Below, in pieces: positions 63,922 to 64,000 of a stretch of 64,000 nt of DNA. This DNA is from an uncultured Selenomonadales bacterium (GTDB taxonomy: Bacteria; Bacillota; Negativicutes; Selenomonadales; Selenomonadaceae). Location: positions 1-64,000 of the forward strand of contig CALFJC010000096.1 of the NCBI GenBank assembly GCA_937877655.1, given 5' to 3'. The position numbers and the translations under genes were made by a program. The notes below the pieces were generated by a model. The model searched no databases. It was not told the origin of the DNA and saw nothing but the letters and a program-made list of their open reading frames with translations. Position 1 is the stretch's first letter. Each line of letters begins with the position of its first letter.

Positions 63922-63962
63922 AAAAGCGACGGGCTTAAAAAAGCTCGCCGCTTAATTTTTTT
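63922..63962 (+). terminator. Terminator of the PRD activator gene
   Basis: Stem AAGCGACGGGC/GCTCGCCGCTT with a long T tail. Confidence 0.85.
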
Positions 63963-64000
63963 TCTGTGATAAGCTCAATAATTTTCAGCGTTGACTTCAA
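63935..64000 (-). CDS. Possible C-terminus of a gene running in from the right
   Basis: A minus-strand frame is open from the window edge to a TAA inside the terminator stem and would encode STLKIIELITEKKLSGELF at the end. It looks protein-like but is only 21 codons long. Confidence 0.25.
   Translation of the reverse strand: MKSTLKIIELITEKKLSGELF

Overview
The window looks like chromosome from a Gram-negative-walled Firmicute of the class Negativicutes (Selenomonas-like). This is inferred from gene content: PTS sugar uptake, an ATP-type PEP carboxykinase, an archaeal-style split glutamate synthase, large RTX-type secreted proteins opening with a short FD(I/L)QRFA motif, and AT-rich spacers. 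No marker settles the genus. No rRNA, tRNA, CRISPR array, prophage or transposase was seen.

Layout. 0-5.8 kb: periplasmic 5'-nucleotidase, membrane glycosyltransferase, a YbjN-like protein and a ClC anion transporter preceded by a decayed copy of its own 5' end. 5.8-11.3 kb: RTX protein, signal peptidase I, and hisH followed by McrBC restriction genes. 11.4-17.7 kb: fused membrane/spermidine-synthase protein, a CAP-domain RTX protein, and rpsB-tsf. 18-22.4 kb: alpha-glucoside uptake (PTS IICBA, RpiR regulator, GH4 6-phospho-glucosidase). 22.6-23.0 kb: RNase P RNA. 23.2-28.2 kb: NlpC/P60 hydrolase, pncB, two DUF5672-type proteins and a cupin. 28.3-39.9 kb: nitrogen assimilation (glnK, amtB, three-gene glutamate synthase, glutamine synthetase), interrupted by a Tat-exported esterase and two small genes with a double-glycine leader. 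40-45 kb: GIY-YIG endonuclease and fructose operon. 45-53 kb: two giant RTX metalloproteases. 53-64 kb: larC, a STAS-kinase fusion, pckA, a frameshifted HNH endonuclease, RNase Z, hypCDE and a PRD regulator.

The most unusual locus is at 35.4-36.1 kb. Two adjacent genes share an almost identical promoter, ribosome binding site and bacteriocin-type leader ending in Gly-Gly, but carry different cargo. The cargo of one is an almost complete translation initiation factor IF-1.

A second window-wide signal is a family of 7-bp-period short tandem repeats (TTAGGAA, AAAACCT, TTATAGC, ATGAGGA, TAATTGC types), at about 15 places. They lie inside RNase P RNA at the P12 position, in frame inside hisH, across the hypC/hypD and hypD/hypE junctions, at the ends of three RTX genes and in the rpsB leader. 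A third signal is repeated duplication of gene 5' ends (ClC, RTX, hypE), each leaving a truncated copy just upstream of the intact gene.

Regulation. Near-consensus sigma-70-type promoters (17-bp spacers) can be read for many operons. The amtB and glutamine synthetase promoters are near-identical over about 40 bp, and both carry an upstream ATGTAT-N6-ATACAT palindrome. Its TGTATAC core also recurs upstream of the glutamate synthase operon, which suggests one nitrogen regulon.
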